This document shows, piece by piece, positions 24,219 through 31,587 of a stretch of DNA of 42,471 nucleotides. Position 1 is the stretch's first letter. Each line of letters starts with the position of its first letter. This stretch comes from JAVKBW01 sp964352715 (GTDB taxonomy: Bacteria > Pseudomonadota > Alphaproteobacteria > UBA8366 > Aestuariispiraceae), in the NCBI GenBank assembly GCA_964352715.1, contig CAYGSU010000034.1:1-42471 (forward strand). The letters are read 5' to 3'. The notes beneath the pieces were generated by a model that was given only the letters and a program-made list of their open reading frames with translations, was not told the DNA's origin and did no database searches. Made by a program: the position numbers and the translations under genes.

Positions 24219-24809
24219 CTAACCTGCCTCGACGAACAGGTCTCGCGCTGTTGTCCTTAACGTTTTTTGATATTGCGACTTCGACCAGCCGCAATCACCG
24301 GTCAGGTGTTCATAGTTGCGAATGGACAGCAGGGTCCAGAGCAAATCGGTTGCCTGACGGATTGAAAAGCCGGCGGCCAGCGTATCGTCTCGTGCAAGCG
24401 CCTTGATGGCGGCTTCACAGCCTTCCCGCATATCCTGCATGCGCTGGTTCCAGGCTGCGGCGGCTTCCGCGTCTGTATCCTTCATGGCCAGCAGCGCCCG
24501 CGCCATCGGGTAAATCTCCGGCACATAGCCGGCCCATGCGGTAACGAACGCGTCGAGCCTCTCAACCCCGGTTTTGGCTGACCGGCTGGCGGCCAGACGC
24601 TGGTCGGTGCTTTTCAGGCGGTCGAGGTAGAAGGTTGTTTCGATCAGCAGGTCGGCCCGGCTCTCGAAATGCAGATAGATGGCCTGCCGGGAAATGCCGG
24701 CGGCCTTTGCAACATCCGTCATCCGCACGCCCTGGCCTTTGCCTGCTTCTAGCAAGCCAAGGGTCGCGTTCAGAATTTTCGTTCGGGTCGATTCATCATC
24801 ACTTGACAT
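24219..24809 (-). CDS. TetR/AcrR-family transcriptional regulator
   Basis: The 196-residue regulator has a TetR helix-turn-helix at about residues 10-55: RTKILNATLGLLEAGKGQGV, then RMTDVAKAAGISRQAIYLHF and ESRADLL. An all-helical ligand-binding domain follows. The start codon lies inside the first of three TTGACA-N3-TGTCAA palindromes at 24803-24858, which strongly suggests autoregulation and control of the divergent operon at 24879. Its ligand is unknown. The gene is convergent with the lipoprotein gene. Confidence 0.92.
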   Translation of the reverse strand: MSSDDESTRTKILNATLGLLEAGKGQGVRMTDVAKAAGISRQAIYLHFESRADLLIETTFYLDRLKSTDQRLAASRSAKTGVERLDAFVTAWAGYVPEIYPMARALLAMKDTDAEAAAAWNQRMQDMREGCEAAIKALARDDTLAAGFSIRQATDLLWTLLSIRNYEHLTGDCGWSKSQYQKTLRTTARDLFVEAG

Positions 24810-24817
24810 GCTGTCAA
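24803..24817. promoter_or_regulatory. TetR operator candidate 1
   Basis: TTGACATGCTGTCAA is a perfect 6-bp inverted repeat with a 3-bp centre. It includes the start codon of the minus-strand tetR gene, so bound regulator could block its own translation start region or transcription. It matches operators 2 and 3 in every arm position. Confidence 0.72.
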
Positions 24818-24828
24818 TCTATCTTTAT

Positions 24829-24843
24829 TTGACACCATGTCAA
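24829..24843. promoter_or_regulatory. TetR operator candidate 2
   Basis: TTGACACCATGTCAA has the same 6-bp arms as operator 1 and directly abuts operator 3 (centres 15 bp apart). It lies in the divergent promoter region, 35 bp before the start of the NAD(P)-binding gene. Confidence 0.75.
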
Positions 24844-24858
24844 TTGACACCGTGTCAA
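24844..24858. promoter_or_regulatory. TetR operator candidate 3
   Basis: TTGACACCGTGTCAA is identical to operator 2 except at one central base. It ends 20 bp before the start codon of the plus-strand operon, so it probably overlaps the transcript start or the 5' leader. Confidence 0.75.
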
Positions 24859-24878
24859 GTAAACGAAGGAGATGAGAC

Positions 24879-25502
24879 ATGAATGTTATTGTTTTTGGCG
24901 CAAGCGGAACGCTGGGCCGACATGTGGTGGAACAGGCGCTCGCACAGGGCCATACCGTTACGGCTTTTTCCCGGCAGTCGCGAAAGCCGGAAACGCAAAA
25001 CCCCAACCTTTCGCTGGTCACAGGCGATGTGCTTGATCTTCGATCCGTACAGGCAGCGATGGCGGGGCAGGACGCCGTTATTGTCGCGCTGGGTGCGGGC
25101 CGCAAAGGCGGAGTCCGCTCGACGGGTACGGAAAATGTTATCGCTGCAATGAAGCATCACGGTATCAGCCGGCTGATCTGTCTTAGCACGCTGGGAGCGG
25201 GCGACAGCCGCAGCCTGCTGACGTTCTTCTGGAAGCGCATCATGTTCGGCCTGCTGCTGCGGGAAGCCTATGCCGATCATCAGGCGCAGGAAAAAATCGT
25301 GCGCGACAGCGGCCTAGACTGGACGCTTGTTCGCCCGGCCGCCTTTACCGATGGCCCGGCTACCGGGTCCTACCGGCACGGTTTTCAGAACACGCAAAAG
25401 GGTCTGACGCTGAAGATTTCCCGCGCCGATGTAGCGGATTTCATGCTGCGGCAACTATCCGGCACTGCCTATCTGCGCCGGGCGCCCGGCCTTTCCCACT
25501 GA
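24879..25502 (+). CDS. NAD(P)H-binding atypical SDR/NmrA-like protein
   Basis: The 207-residue protein has an N-terminal Rossmann motif GASGTLGRHVVEQALAQGH (8-26), an SRQSRK segment suited to NADPH phosphate binding, and IVALGAGRKGG. A later RLICLSTLGAGDSRSLL stretch precedes the DWTLVRPAAFTDGP segment typical of SDR-a5/NmrA-like proteins. These act as reductases or redox sensors. AAGGAG 7 nt before the ATG is a strong ribosome-binding site. It is first in a three-gene operon under the three TetR-type operators. Confidence 0.87.
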   Translation: MNVIVFGASGTLGRHVVEQALAQGHTVTAFSRQSRKPETQNPNLSLVTGDVLDLRSVQAAMAGQDAVIVALGAGRKGGVRSTGTENVIAAMKHHGISRLICLSTLGAGDSRSLLTFFWKRIMFGLLLREAYADHQAQEKIVRDSGLDWTLVRPAAFTDGPATGSYRHGFQNTQKGLTLKISRADVADFMLRQLSGTAYLRRAPGLSH

Positions 25503-25526
25503 TCTACTGACAACAGGAGAATTGAA

Positions 25527-26027
25527 ATGGAAGCCAACTGGTTTTACCTGGCAATCCAGGTTTCGGTCATCGCCTGCGCCATCGTTTCGGGCGTTTTTCT
25601 GACCTTTTCCGATTTCGTGATGCAGTCTCTGAACGGAGCGCGGACGTCCGCCGGTGTCGAAGTCATGCAGGTTATCAACCGCAAGGTCTATCGTACGGTC
25701 TTTATGGTTCTGCTGCTGGGTTGGAGCGCCATTTCGCCGGTATTGATGATTTACGCCTGGCTGTCGCTCGGCGGGCAGACCGCCTTCTGGGTTCTGTCGG
25801 GCAGCGCCGCCTATCTGTTCGGTGTGTTCGCGGTAACGCTTGTTTTCAACGTCCCGATGAATCAGCGGCTCGACCGGATGAATTTCACCGATGCGGATAC
25901 GGCGGCGTACTGGAGCGAAACCTACTTTCCGAGGTGGACGTTCTGGAACTATGTCCGGGCCATCGCCGCCGCCGTTGCCGCAGTCTGTTTCATGATGGCC
26001 GCTGCCTCAGTGATGAAAGGATTGTAG
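25527..26027 (+). CDS. DUF1772 (anthrone oxygenase-like) membrane protein
   Basis: The 166-residue protein has four hydrophobic segments (about residues 6-28, 55-78, 85-108 and 140-162). Between the third and fourth is the family-type stretch VFNVPMNQRLDRMNFTDADT, followed by YWSETYFPRWTFWNYVRA. This matches DUF1772, which includes fungal anthrone oxygenases; bacterial members are uncharacterised. AGGAG precedes the ATG, and the gene begins 24 nt after its upstream neighbour, so cotranscription under the TetR operators is likely. It may act on a quinone-like or aromatic compound, but this is inference from the fungal relatives. Confidence 0.82.
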   Translation: MEANWFYLAIQVSVIACAIVSGVFLTFSDFVMQSLNGARTSAGVEVMQVINRKVYRTVFMVLLLGWSAISPVLMIYAWLSLGGQTAFWVLSGSAAYLFGVFAVTLVFNVPMNQRLDRMNFTDADTAAYWSETYFPRWTFWNYVRAIAAAVAAVCFMMAAASVMKGL

Positions 26028-26029
26028 AA

Positions 26030-26452
26030 ATGAATACCAGACTGATTACAAAATGTGTTCTGCTTCTCAGCGGTTCAATCATTACCGGCATCGGGCTTGC
26101 CGTGCTTCTTCTTCCTGATTTGTTCTATGCAACGAACGGAATTGAGCTTGGTACCGACCCGAGCCTGTTGAGTGAAGTGCGGGCGTCGGGTGGCGTGCTT
26201 GTCGGCGCCGGTGGGCTGATCTTCGCGGGTCTCATTTCATCCGGTCTTGCTTCCGCTTCGCTGACCATCGCCGCCGTACTTTTCGGTGCGTATGGTGTTT
26301 CCCGAATAGTCAGCATGACACTGGACGGCATGCCTGCTGACGGTTTGGTTTGGGCTGCTGTTCTGGAACTTTTCATGGCGGCTCTCTGTCTGGTTGTGCT
26401 GGTACGGAACCGGATAGAGGCAAGTTCTTCCCGTCGGGCTTTGCAACTGTGA
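26030..26452 (+). CDS. DUF4345-like four-helix membrane protein
   Basis: The 140-residue product has about four membrane helices: LLLSGSIITGIGLAVLLLP, a central GGVLVGAGGLIFAGLI, SLTIAAVLFGAYGVSRIVSM and LVWAAVLELFMAALCLVVLV. The RASGGVLVGAGG and FGAYGVSRIVSMTLDGMP segments suggest DUF4345. The start codon is 2 nt after the DUF1772 stop, with an AAAGGA ribosome-binding site inside the upstream gene, so the two are probably translationally coupled. Function is unknown. Note that the open frame extends far upstream inside the DUF1772 gene; those codons are shadow. Confidence 0.75.
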   Translation: MNTRLITKCVLLLSGSIITGIGLAVLLLPDLFYATNGIELGTDPSLLSEVRASGGVLVGAGGLIFAGLISSGLASASLTIAAVLFGAYGVSRIVSMTLDGMPADGLVWAAVLELFMAALCLVVLVRNRIEASSSRRALQL

Positions 26453-26557
26453 CGACCATGTTGTTTGTTTTGCGAAGTATGTTCGATTCTGGTGTTCCGT
26501 TTGAAAACTGATTGTATGGTGAAATGTCGGTCATCGGAAGTGAAGGGAGGGTGGGGT

Positions 26558-27253
26558 TTGCGGCTGTTATACTGGTCAGTCATTGCCATATTGCTGCCTC
26601 TCCCGGCCTATGCCCAGGAACGGGTCGATCTGGAACTGGTTCTGGCGGTCGATGCCTCTGCCAGCGTTTCGGCGGATGAATACCGACTGCAAATGCAGGG
26701 GATCGCGAATGCCTTCCGGGACCCTGAGGTTCTTCGGGCGATCGATTCAGGCCCGCTGAAAAAAATCGCTGTACAGGTCGTGATCTGGGCCGAAGCCGGT
26801 GATCCGAAGCGCAGCAGCGACTGGTTCGCCGTCGGGTCCGCTGCGGATGGAGACCGTTTCGCAAGGTCGATCGAAACCATCGGCCGGCAACTGATCGGCG
26901 GCACCGGGATCGGCGACGGGATTCTCTACGCGATTGACCAGATCATGACCAACCGATTTGAAGGCACGCGCCGGGCGGTCGATGTCTCCGGCGATGGGCG
27001 GGAGAGCATATCCGATTTGATCTACCTGTTCGTCGGCATCGCGCGGCAAAAGGCGAACCAGCATGATGTGACGGTGAACGGACTTGCGATCCTCAACAAC
27101 GACCCGACGCTCGAGGCCTATTACAGGCAGGAAGTCGCGACCGGCCCCGGCAATTTCGTGATGTCGATCGCCACCTACGACGACTATGCGAATGCGATCA
27201 AGAAGAAGCTTGTGCGGGAAATCGGCGCGCCCTCGCTTGCCTTAGACAACTAA
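26558..27253 (+). CDS. DUF1194 (von Willebrand A-like) secreted protein
   Basis: The 231-residue protein has a signal peptide (LLYWSVIAILLPLPAYAQE). A VWA-like domain follows, with the MIDAS-type start ELVLAVDASASVSADEYRLQ (DASAS for DxSxS), IGGTGIGDGILYAID and VDVSGDGRES. DUF1194 is common in alphaproteobacteria and has no assigned function; the conserved MIDAS residues suggest metal-dependent protein binding in the periplasm. A TTG at 26558 with GGGAGG 7 nt upstream is the best start; an ATG at 26516 lacks a site and would bury the signal peptide. It converges on the serine hydrolase gene. Confidence 0.85.
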   Translation: MRLLYWSVIAILLPLPAYAQERVDLELVLAVDASASVSADEYRLQMQGIANAFRDPEVLRAIDSGPLKKIAVQVVIWAEAGDPKRSSDWFAVGSAADGDRFARSIETIGRQLIGGTGIGDGILYAIDQIMTNRFEGTRRAVDVSGDGRESISDLIYLFVGIARQKANQHDVTVNGLAILNNDPTLEAYYRQEVATGPGNFVMSIATYDDYANAIKKKLVREIGAPSLALDN

Positions 27254-27280
27254 TCGCAACACTGGCCTCGACCGTGTCGT

Positions 27281-28411
27281 TCAGACAGTCTTGGCGATAT
27301 CGGCCAGCATCGTGATGATGCCGTCCGAATAGTCGGGGTCGTAACAGTCGCGGTTTTCAAGAACGGAAAAGAAAACGCCGACCACGCCGCTATCCAAATC
27401 GCACAGCATGAACTGCCCGCCATAGCCGCCATGGCCGACCCAGCGCTCACCGGTAAACATCTGGTTGCTGTAGCGAACATAGTCGCGCGGCGGCGGCATC
27501 GGCTTTCCGGGACTGGTGCGGGTTTTTTCGATGAAGTCGGCGGAACCGACCTGCGATCCGTCGACACCTTTGCCGCTTCTGGTGAACAGCAATCCGTAAC
27601 GGGCAAGGTCGCGCGCGGTCATGCAGCCGCCGCCGCTGGCCCAGGGACGGGCATCCCGGTCTGCGGTCAGATGAAACGCGCCTTCCAAACCGGCGGCGTC
27701 GGTGATATCGGCAAGAAAATGACGCAAGGGCCGGCCGCTTACCTGTTCGGCGACCCAGCCCAGAACATCGGTATTGGCAGACTTGTACTGCGCATGTGGC
27801 AGGCGGTTGGTCACATCGTCGCTGCTGATGCTGGCGAGAAAGTCATGTTCGGAAGGAATATCCTGCCCGTCCGGCGGCAGTCGCCATCCCATCGGCACTT
27901 CGTGGCGGTAGGACGAGGTGAGCGGGTCGTCATAGTTTTCCGAATAGTCGTTTTCGACATCCATATGCAGAACCGCTTGCACGGTAGCGTCGCGATAGCC
28001 GGACCCGATTTCCGGCAGATAGTCGCCGATGGTCTTGTCGAGATCAATCAGCCCCTGTTCCACCAATTGACCATAGACAAGGTTGATATGGGTTTTCGTG
28101 ATCGACTGGATGCTGTGCGGCTGGTGCGGTCCGAAATCGGGCGCGTATTTTTCAAACAGCACCTTGTCGCCGCGCACGACTGTCATGGCAGAAAACATCG
28201 CAGTCGATGTCAGACGGCGCACGTCATCACGGTCACCGATTTTCCGGTCAATACACTTTTCCAGACATAACACATTGGCGGCGCGCAGGCTGACGGCGTG
28301 ACGGGACAGTCGGTACAGATTATGAAAGCCGTGCCGCCGGTAATCCGGGCTGTTCCAGCGTGGTTTCAGGTCGTCTGTGACTGCAAGGTCGGGATTGGGA
28401 ATGATCTTCAT
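27281..28411 (-). CDS. Serine hydrolase (beta-lactamase/esterase family)
   Basis: The 376-residue protein belongs to the class C beta-lactamase-like hydrolases. The nucleophile motif SITK (Ser103-Lys106) occurs in HSIQSITKTHINL, and the second motif appears as YKSANTDVLGW. The late GHGGYGGQF supplies the third (K/H-x-G) box. No signal peptide is visible, so a cytosolic esterase or amide hydrolase, as in 6-aminohexanoate-dimer hydrolases, is more likely than a beta-lactamase. The start ATG directly abuts the TAA of the upstream HpaI-type aldolase gene, implying translational coupling and a shared pathway. Confidence 0.86.
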   Translation of the reverse strand: MKIIPNPDLAVTDDLKPRWNSPDYRRHGFHNLYRLSRHAVSLRAANVLCLEKCIDRKIGDRDDVRRLTSTAMFSAMTVVRGDKVLFEKYAPDFGPHQPHSIQSITKTHINLVYGQLVEQGLIDLDKTIGDYLPEIGSGYRDATVQAVLHMDVENDYSENYDDPLTSSYRHEVPMGWRLPPDGQDIPSEHDFLASISSDDVTNRLPHAQYKSANTDVLGWVAEQVSGRPLRHFLADITDAAGLEGAFHLTADRDARPWASGGGCMTARDLARYGLLFTRSGKGVDGSQVGSADFIEKTRTSPGKPMPPPRDYVRYSNQMFTGERWVGHGGYGGQFMLCDLDSGVVGVFFSVLENRDCYDPDYSDGIITMLADIAKTV

Positions 28412-29170
28412 TTATGCTTCGAACTCCGCCAGTGTTGCTTTTGCCGACGCCGACATCGATGTGATATCGGCGGTCAGGGTGATCAGATTGAAGCCGATGT
28501 TACGGGCGCGGCGCGCCATAGAAACCGACCCGCAGAAAATAGCGCAGGCCTTGTCGGCGGCCCGGGCGCGTTTGCCGATATCTTCGATGGCGGCCCAAAC
28601 CTTCGGTTCCTGCGTATCGGCGACCGGATCGAACCCCAGACTCAAGGAAAGGTCGCTGGGGCCGACATAGACGCCGTCGATGCCGTCGACATCGAGAATG
28701 TTGTCCAACTCGGTATAGCCTTCCTTGGTCTCGATCATCGGCAACACGATCACCGTGTTGTCGATTTCCTGCCGGTAGTCATTGCCAGCGTACAAAATGG
28801 CTCGATGCGGCCCCCACGATCGTTCACCGAAAGGCGGATACTTTGCGTAGCGCACAAGGTGTTCGGCATCCTGGGCCGAATTGACCATCGGACAGATCAG
28901 CCCGTAGGCGCCGGCATCCAGCGCCCGCATGATCTGGCCCGGTTCATTCCAGCGCAGCCGGACGAAAGGCGTTGACGACGTTGCCGCCATGGCCTGGATC
29001 ATGCCCAGCATATCGCTGTTGTCGCTGAAGCCGTGCTGGGCGTCGACGGTGATGCTGTCATAGCCGAAATGGGCGGCGAATTCCGCGATCACTGAAGAAT
29101 CCGACGCCAGCCAGAAGTTCGATGCAGCTTCGCCGCGCTCCCATTTCTGTCTCACCTTGTTTGGCCGCAT
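28412..29170 (-). CDS. HpcH/HpaI-family class II aldolase
   Basis: This 252-residue TIM-barrel aldolase cleaves or forms 2-oxo-4-hydroxy acids using a divalent metal. Family motifs are FGYDSITVDAQHG (catalytic His), VRLRWNEPGQIMRALDAGAY, the PPFGERSWGPHRA loop, METAL-site Glu in MIETKEGYTELD and Asp in GVYVGPSDLSLSLG. The ATG at 29170 has AAAGGGG about 9 nt upstream; the longer frame to 29233 is not favoured. It is followed without a gap by the serine hydrolase gene (TAA|ATG). The pair may degrade one compound, for example hydrolysis of an ester or amide and aldol cleavage, but no substrate can be named. Confidence 0.9.
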   Translation of the reverse strand: MRPNKVRQKWERGEAASNFWLASDSSVIAEFAAHFGYDSITVDAQHGFSDNSDMLGMIQAMAATSSTPFVRLRWNEPGQIMRALDAGAYGLICPMVNSAQDAEHLVRYAKYPPFGERSWGPHRAILYAGNDYRQEIDNTVIVLPMIETKEGYTELDNILDVDGIDGVYVGPSDLSLSLGFDPVADTQEPKVWAAIEDIGKRARAADKACAIFCGSVSMARRARNIGFNLITLTADITSMSASAKATLAEFEA

Positions 29171-29267
29171 CTTGCTACCCCTTTGTTTGTTCCAGCCTGA
29201 AGCGTCAGGCCATGTGTTTTCACTGCGCAACACTGGTTGTCGGCGTCAGAGGAAAACGGATTGGCTG

Positions 29268-29282
29268 CCGGGTCAAGCCCGG
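29268..29282. repeat. Short REP-like hairpin element
   Basis: CCGGGTCAAGCCCGG forms a 5-bp stem around TCAAG. Very similar GCCGGGTCAAGCCCGG hairpins are scattered between genes in many alphaproteobacteria. No T-run follows on either strand, so it is not an obvious terminator. It lies between the CAP-domain and aldolase genes. Confidence 0.5.
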
Positions 29283-29297
29283 GATGGCGAAACCGTC

Positions 29298-30158
29298 CTA
29301 TCGGGGTCGGCCCATGGTCATTGCCCAGTAGTGAGAACTGCGAATGGCGCCATTGTCATTCGGCTGGAAACGGTAGCCGATGCCGGCTTCGGTAATATCG
29401 CGGTCAAGCATCGCCTTGCGGTGGCCGGGCGAATTCTTCCAGCCTTCAACGGCTTCCTTCGGGTTGGGTTGTCCGGCAGCAAGATTTTCAAGCACCACGA
29501 TGAATCTGTATCCGGCGGCCAGCGCGCGCTGGCCCGGCGTCCGGCCTTCCGGGGTTTCATGGGCAAAGTAATCCCGCGTGGCCATATCGTCGGCATGGGC
29601 CTGGGCCGCCCGGTTTAACTGCCGGTTCAGGCGCAGTGGGCGCAATGCATATCGCGCGCGAAACCGGTTGACCTCCTCCAGTACCATTTGCCGCCAGTTT
29701 CTGTTTGCCGGCTCGGGCGGGTCGGCAATCAGCACATACCAGAGTTTGTAGGGGCCCTTTTCGGCGTAGCCGACACCGATATGGTTCATCGACAGGGTGG
29801 CGGCGGTCCGACGGGTCTTCCCGTCCTCAAAGAAGGCAGCGGCAATGTTGCGTGGCGTATCCGGGTTGACGGTCACCAGTTGTGCGATCCCGGCGCAGGG
29901 CAGACCGGCATTTTCCAGAACCTGACAGAAATCGTTTTCACCGACGCCTTCGCCGCGTCGTATGACGATTTCCGCGAGTCGTTGCGCAGCCCGTCCCAGC
30001 CGGCTGTCATGTTGCAGGCTGTGAAGCGCGCGGGCCTTGCGTTCGGCGTTGAAGGCGGTGAGGAACTCGCTCTTCGGCGGGTCGGCCGCCGCCATGCCGG
30101 CCAGCGCGACCAGAAAGCCGATCGCTGGCAGGATGAAGCGGAAGACCGAACCGTTCAA
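29298..30158 (-). CDS. Secreted tandem CAP-domain (SCP/YkwD-like) protein
   Basis: The 286-residue precursor has a signal peptide (FILPAIGFLVALAGMAAAD). Residues about 30-145 look like a degenerate CAP domain: FLTAFNAERKARALHSLQHD, SRLGRAAQRLAEI and later LSMNHIGVGYAEKG. Residues about 155-280 are a complete one, with VLEEVNRFRARYALRPLRLN, AAQAHADDMATRDYFAHETP, GWKNSPGHRKAML and AGIGYRF. The His and Glu cavity residues are kept only in the second copy. The role is unknown; such proteins occur in cell-envelope settings. The start is a TTG preceded by GGGG, because no in-frame ATG gives a signal peptide. It follows mrp by 12 nt. Confidence 0.83.
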   Translation of the reverse strand: MNGSVFRFILPAIGFLVALAGMAAADPPKSEFLTAFNAERKARALHSLQHDSRLGRAAQRLAEIVIRRGEGVGENDFCQVLENAGLPCAGIAQLVTVNPDTPRNIAAAFFEDGKTRRTAATLSMNHIGVGYAEKGPYKLWYVLIADPPEPANRNWRQMVLEEVNRFRARYALRPLRLNRQLNRAAQAHADDMATRDYFAHETPEGRTPGQRALAAGYRFIVVLENLAAGQPNPKEAVEGWKNSPGHRKAMLDRDITEAGIGYRFQPNDNGAIRSSHYWAMTMGRPR

Positions 30159-30170
30159 GGGCCAGCCCCG

Positions 30171-31295
30171 CTACTGGATGATGATCTTCGGAGCCGGCCG
30201 CGGACCGTCGAGCGTTTCGCCGGAAAGTTTCTCCCAGATCTGCATGGCAATGCCGCGATAGGCGTGTGAATGCGGGCTTTCCGGTTTGGCGACCACAATC
30301 GGGTCGCCGCCATCGGCGTGCAGTCGGATATCGATGTCGAGCGGAATTTCGCCCAGAAAATCGACGCCCAGCTTGTCGGCTTCGTCCTTCGCACCGCCAT
30401 GTCCGAAGATATGCGCCTCGTGGCCGCAATTCGGGCAGATATACAGGCTCATGTTCTCGATGATGCCCAGAACCGGCACATCGACCTTGCGAAACATGTT
30501 CAAACCCTTTCGGGCGTCGATCAGCGCGATGTCCTGAGGGGTTGATACGATAACCGCGCCGGCCAGCGGAACGTTCTGCGCCATGGTCAACTGCGCATCT
30601 CCGGTGCCCGGCGGCATATCGACAACCAGCACGTCCAGTTCGCCCCAGTTCACATCGCTCAGCATTTGCTGCAGCGCGCCCATCACCATCGGGCCGCGCC
30701 AGACAACGGGCTGGTCTTCGGCAACCAGAAACCCGATCGACATTGCCTTGATGCCGAAATTCTCCATCGGTTCCAGAATTTTGCCGTCGGCGCTTTCAGG
30801 TCGTCCGGTGATGCCCAGCATGCGCGGCTGGCTTGGGCCGAACACATCGGCGTCGAGAATACCGATTTTCAGGCCGAGACCTTTCAGGGCGAGCGCCAGG
30901 TTGGTGGCGGTGGTGGATTTGCCAACCCCGCCCTTGCCGCTGGCGACGGCGATGATGTTTTTCACACCTGCCGGTCCTGACTTCTGTTGCGGCTGGGGTG
31001 CACCCTGTGGGGCGGCTTTCTGCGCCGCCGGTTTGGCGTCGCCGCCGGATTCTGCGGTCAGCACGGCGGTAACGGAAAGCACATCGGGTATTGCGTTGAC
31101 AGCCGCCTCGGCGGCCTTGCGAACCGGTTCCATTTCACCTGCCCGGGCCGGGTCAATCTCAAGCGCGAACTGGACATTTCTGTCTTTCACGATAACGCCC
31201 GATACCATGCCCAGCCCAACGATGGTCTTGCCGCTGGCCGGATCGGTGACACGTTCTAGCGCCTGCATTACTGATTCCTTCGTTACGTCCGCCAT
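30171..31295 (-). CDS. mrp: Mrp/ApbC Fe-S cluster carrier ATPase
   Basis: The 374-residue protein has an N-terminal MIP18/DUF59-like domain (about 1-80), a Pro/Gln-rich linker, and the ParA/MinD-type P-loop SGKGGVGKSTTATNLALAL (Walker A at 119-128). The Mrp signature DVLVVDMPPGTGDAQLT and the cluster-binding pair CPNC in YICPNCGHEAHIFG are present. It carries Fe-S clusters to apoproteins in the cytosol. AAAGGA before the ATG supports the start. It leads a minus-strand run with the CAP-domain gene and diverges from hflK across 292 nt, in which I see no clear RNA gene or operator. Confidence 0.95.
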   Translation of the reverse strand: MADVTKESVMQALERVTDPASGKTIVGLGMVSGVIVKDRNVQFALEIDPARAGEMEPVRKAAEAAVNAIPDVLSVTAVLTAESGGDAKPAAQKAAPQGAPQPQQKSGPAGVKNIIAVASGKGGVGKSTTATNLALALKGLGLKIGILDADVFGPSQPRMLGITGRPESADGKILEPMENFGIKAMSIGFLVAEDQPVVWRGPMVMGALQQMLSDVNWGELDVLVVDMPPGTGDAQLTMAQNVPLAGAVIVSTPQDIALIDARKGLNMFRKVDVPVLGIIENMSLYICPNCGHEAHIFGHGGAKDEADKLGVDFLGEIPLDIDIRLHADGGDPIVVAKPESPHSHAYRGIAMQIWEKLSGETLDGPRPAPKIIIQ

Positions 31296-31587
31296 CGTGT
31301 CTGTCCTTTCCCTGATTGCCGCCCGACCGGCAGCCCTGTCTTCAAAAAATCAACTAAAAACCCGGCATGGAATGCATTGCCGAAGCAGAGACCCTTTGAT
31401 ATCTGCCCTCCTCCACATATATGTTGCTGGCGGCGCTAGCAAAGCCGTGTTTTGCGGTCTCGGCAAAAATAGGGCAGAACCGGGCTGCGACGACAAGAGT
31501 TGGCTCTGATCTCAAGACATTGGGGATCGGGGAGAAAAGTTTTCAGTGCGATCATAACGCGCGCAAACAAACGGGAAGGGTTACAGT

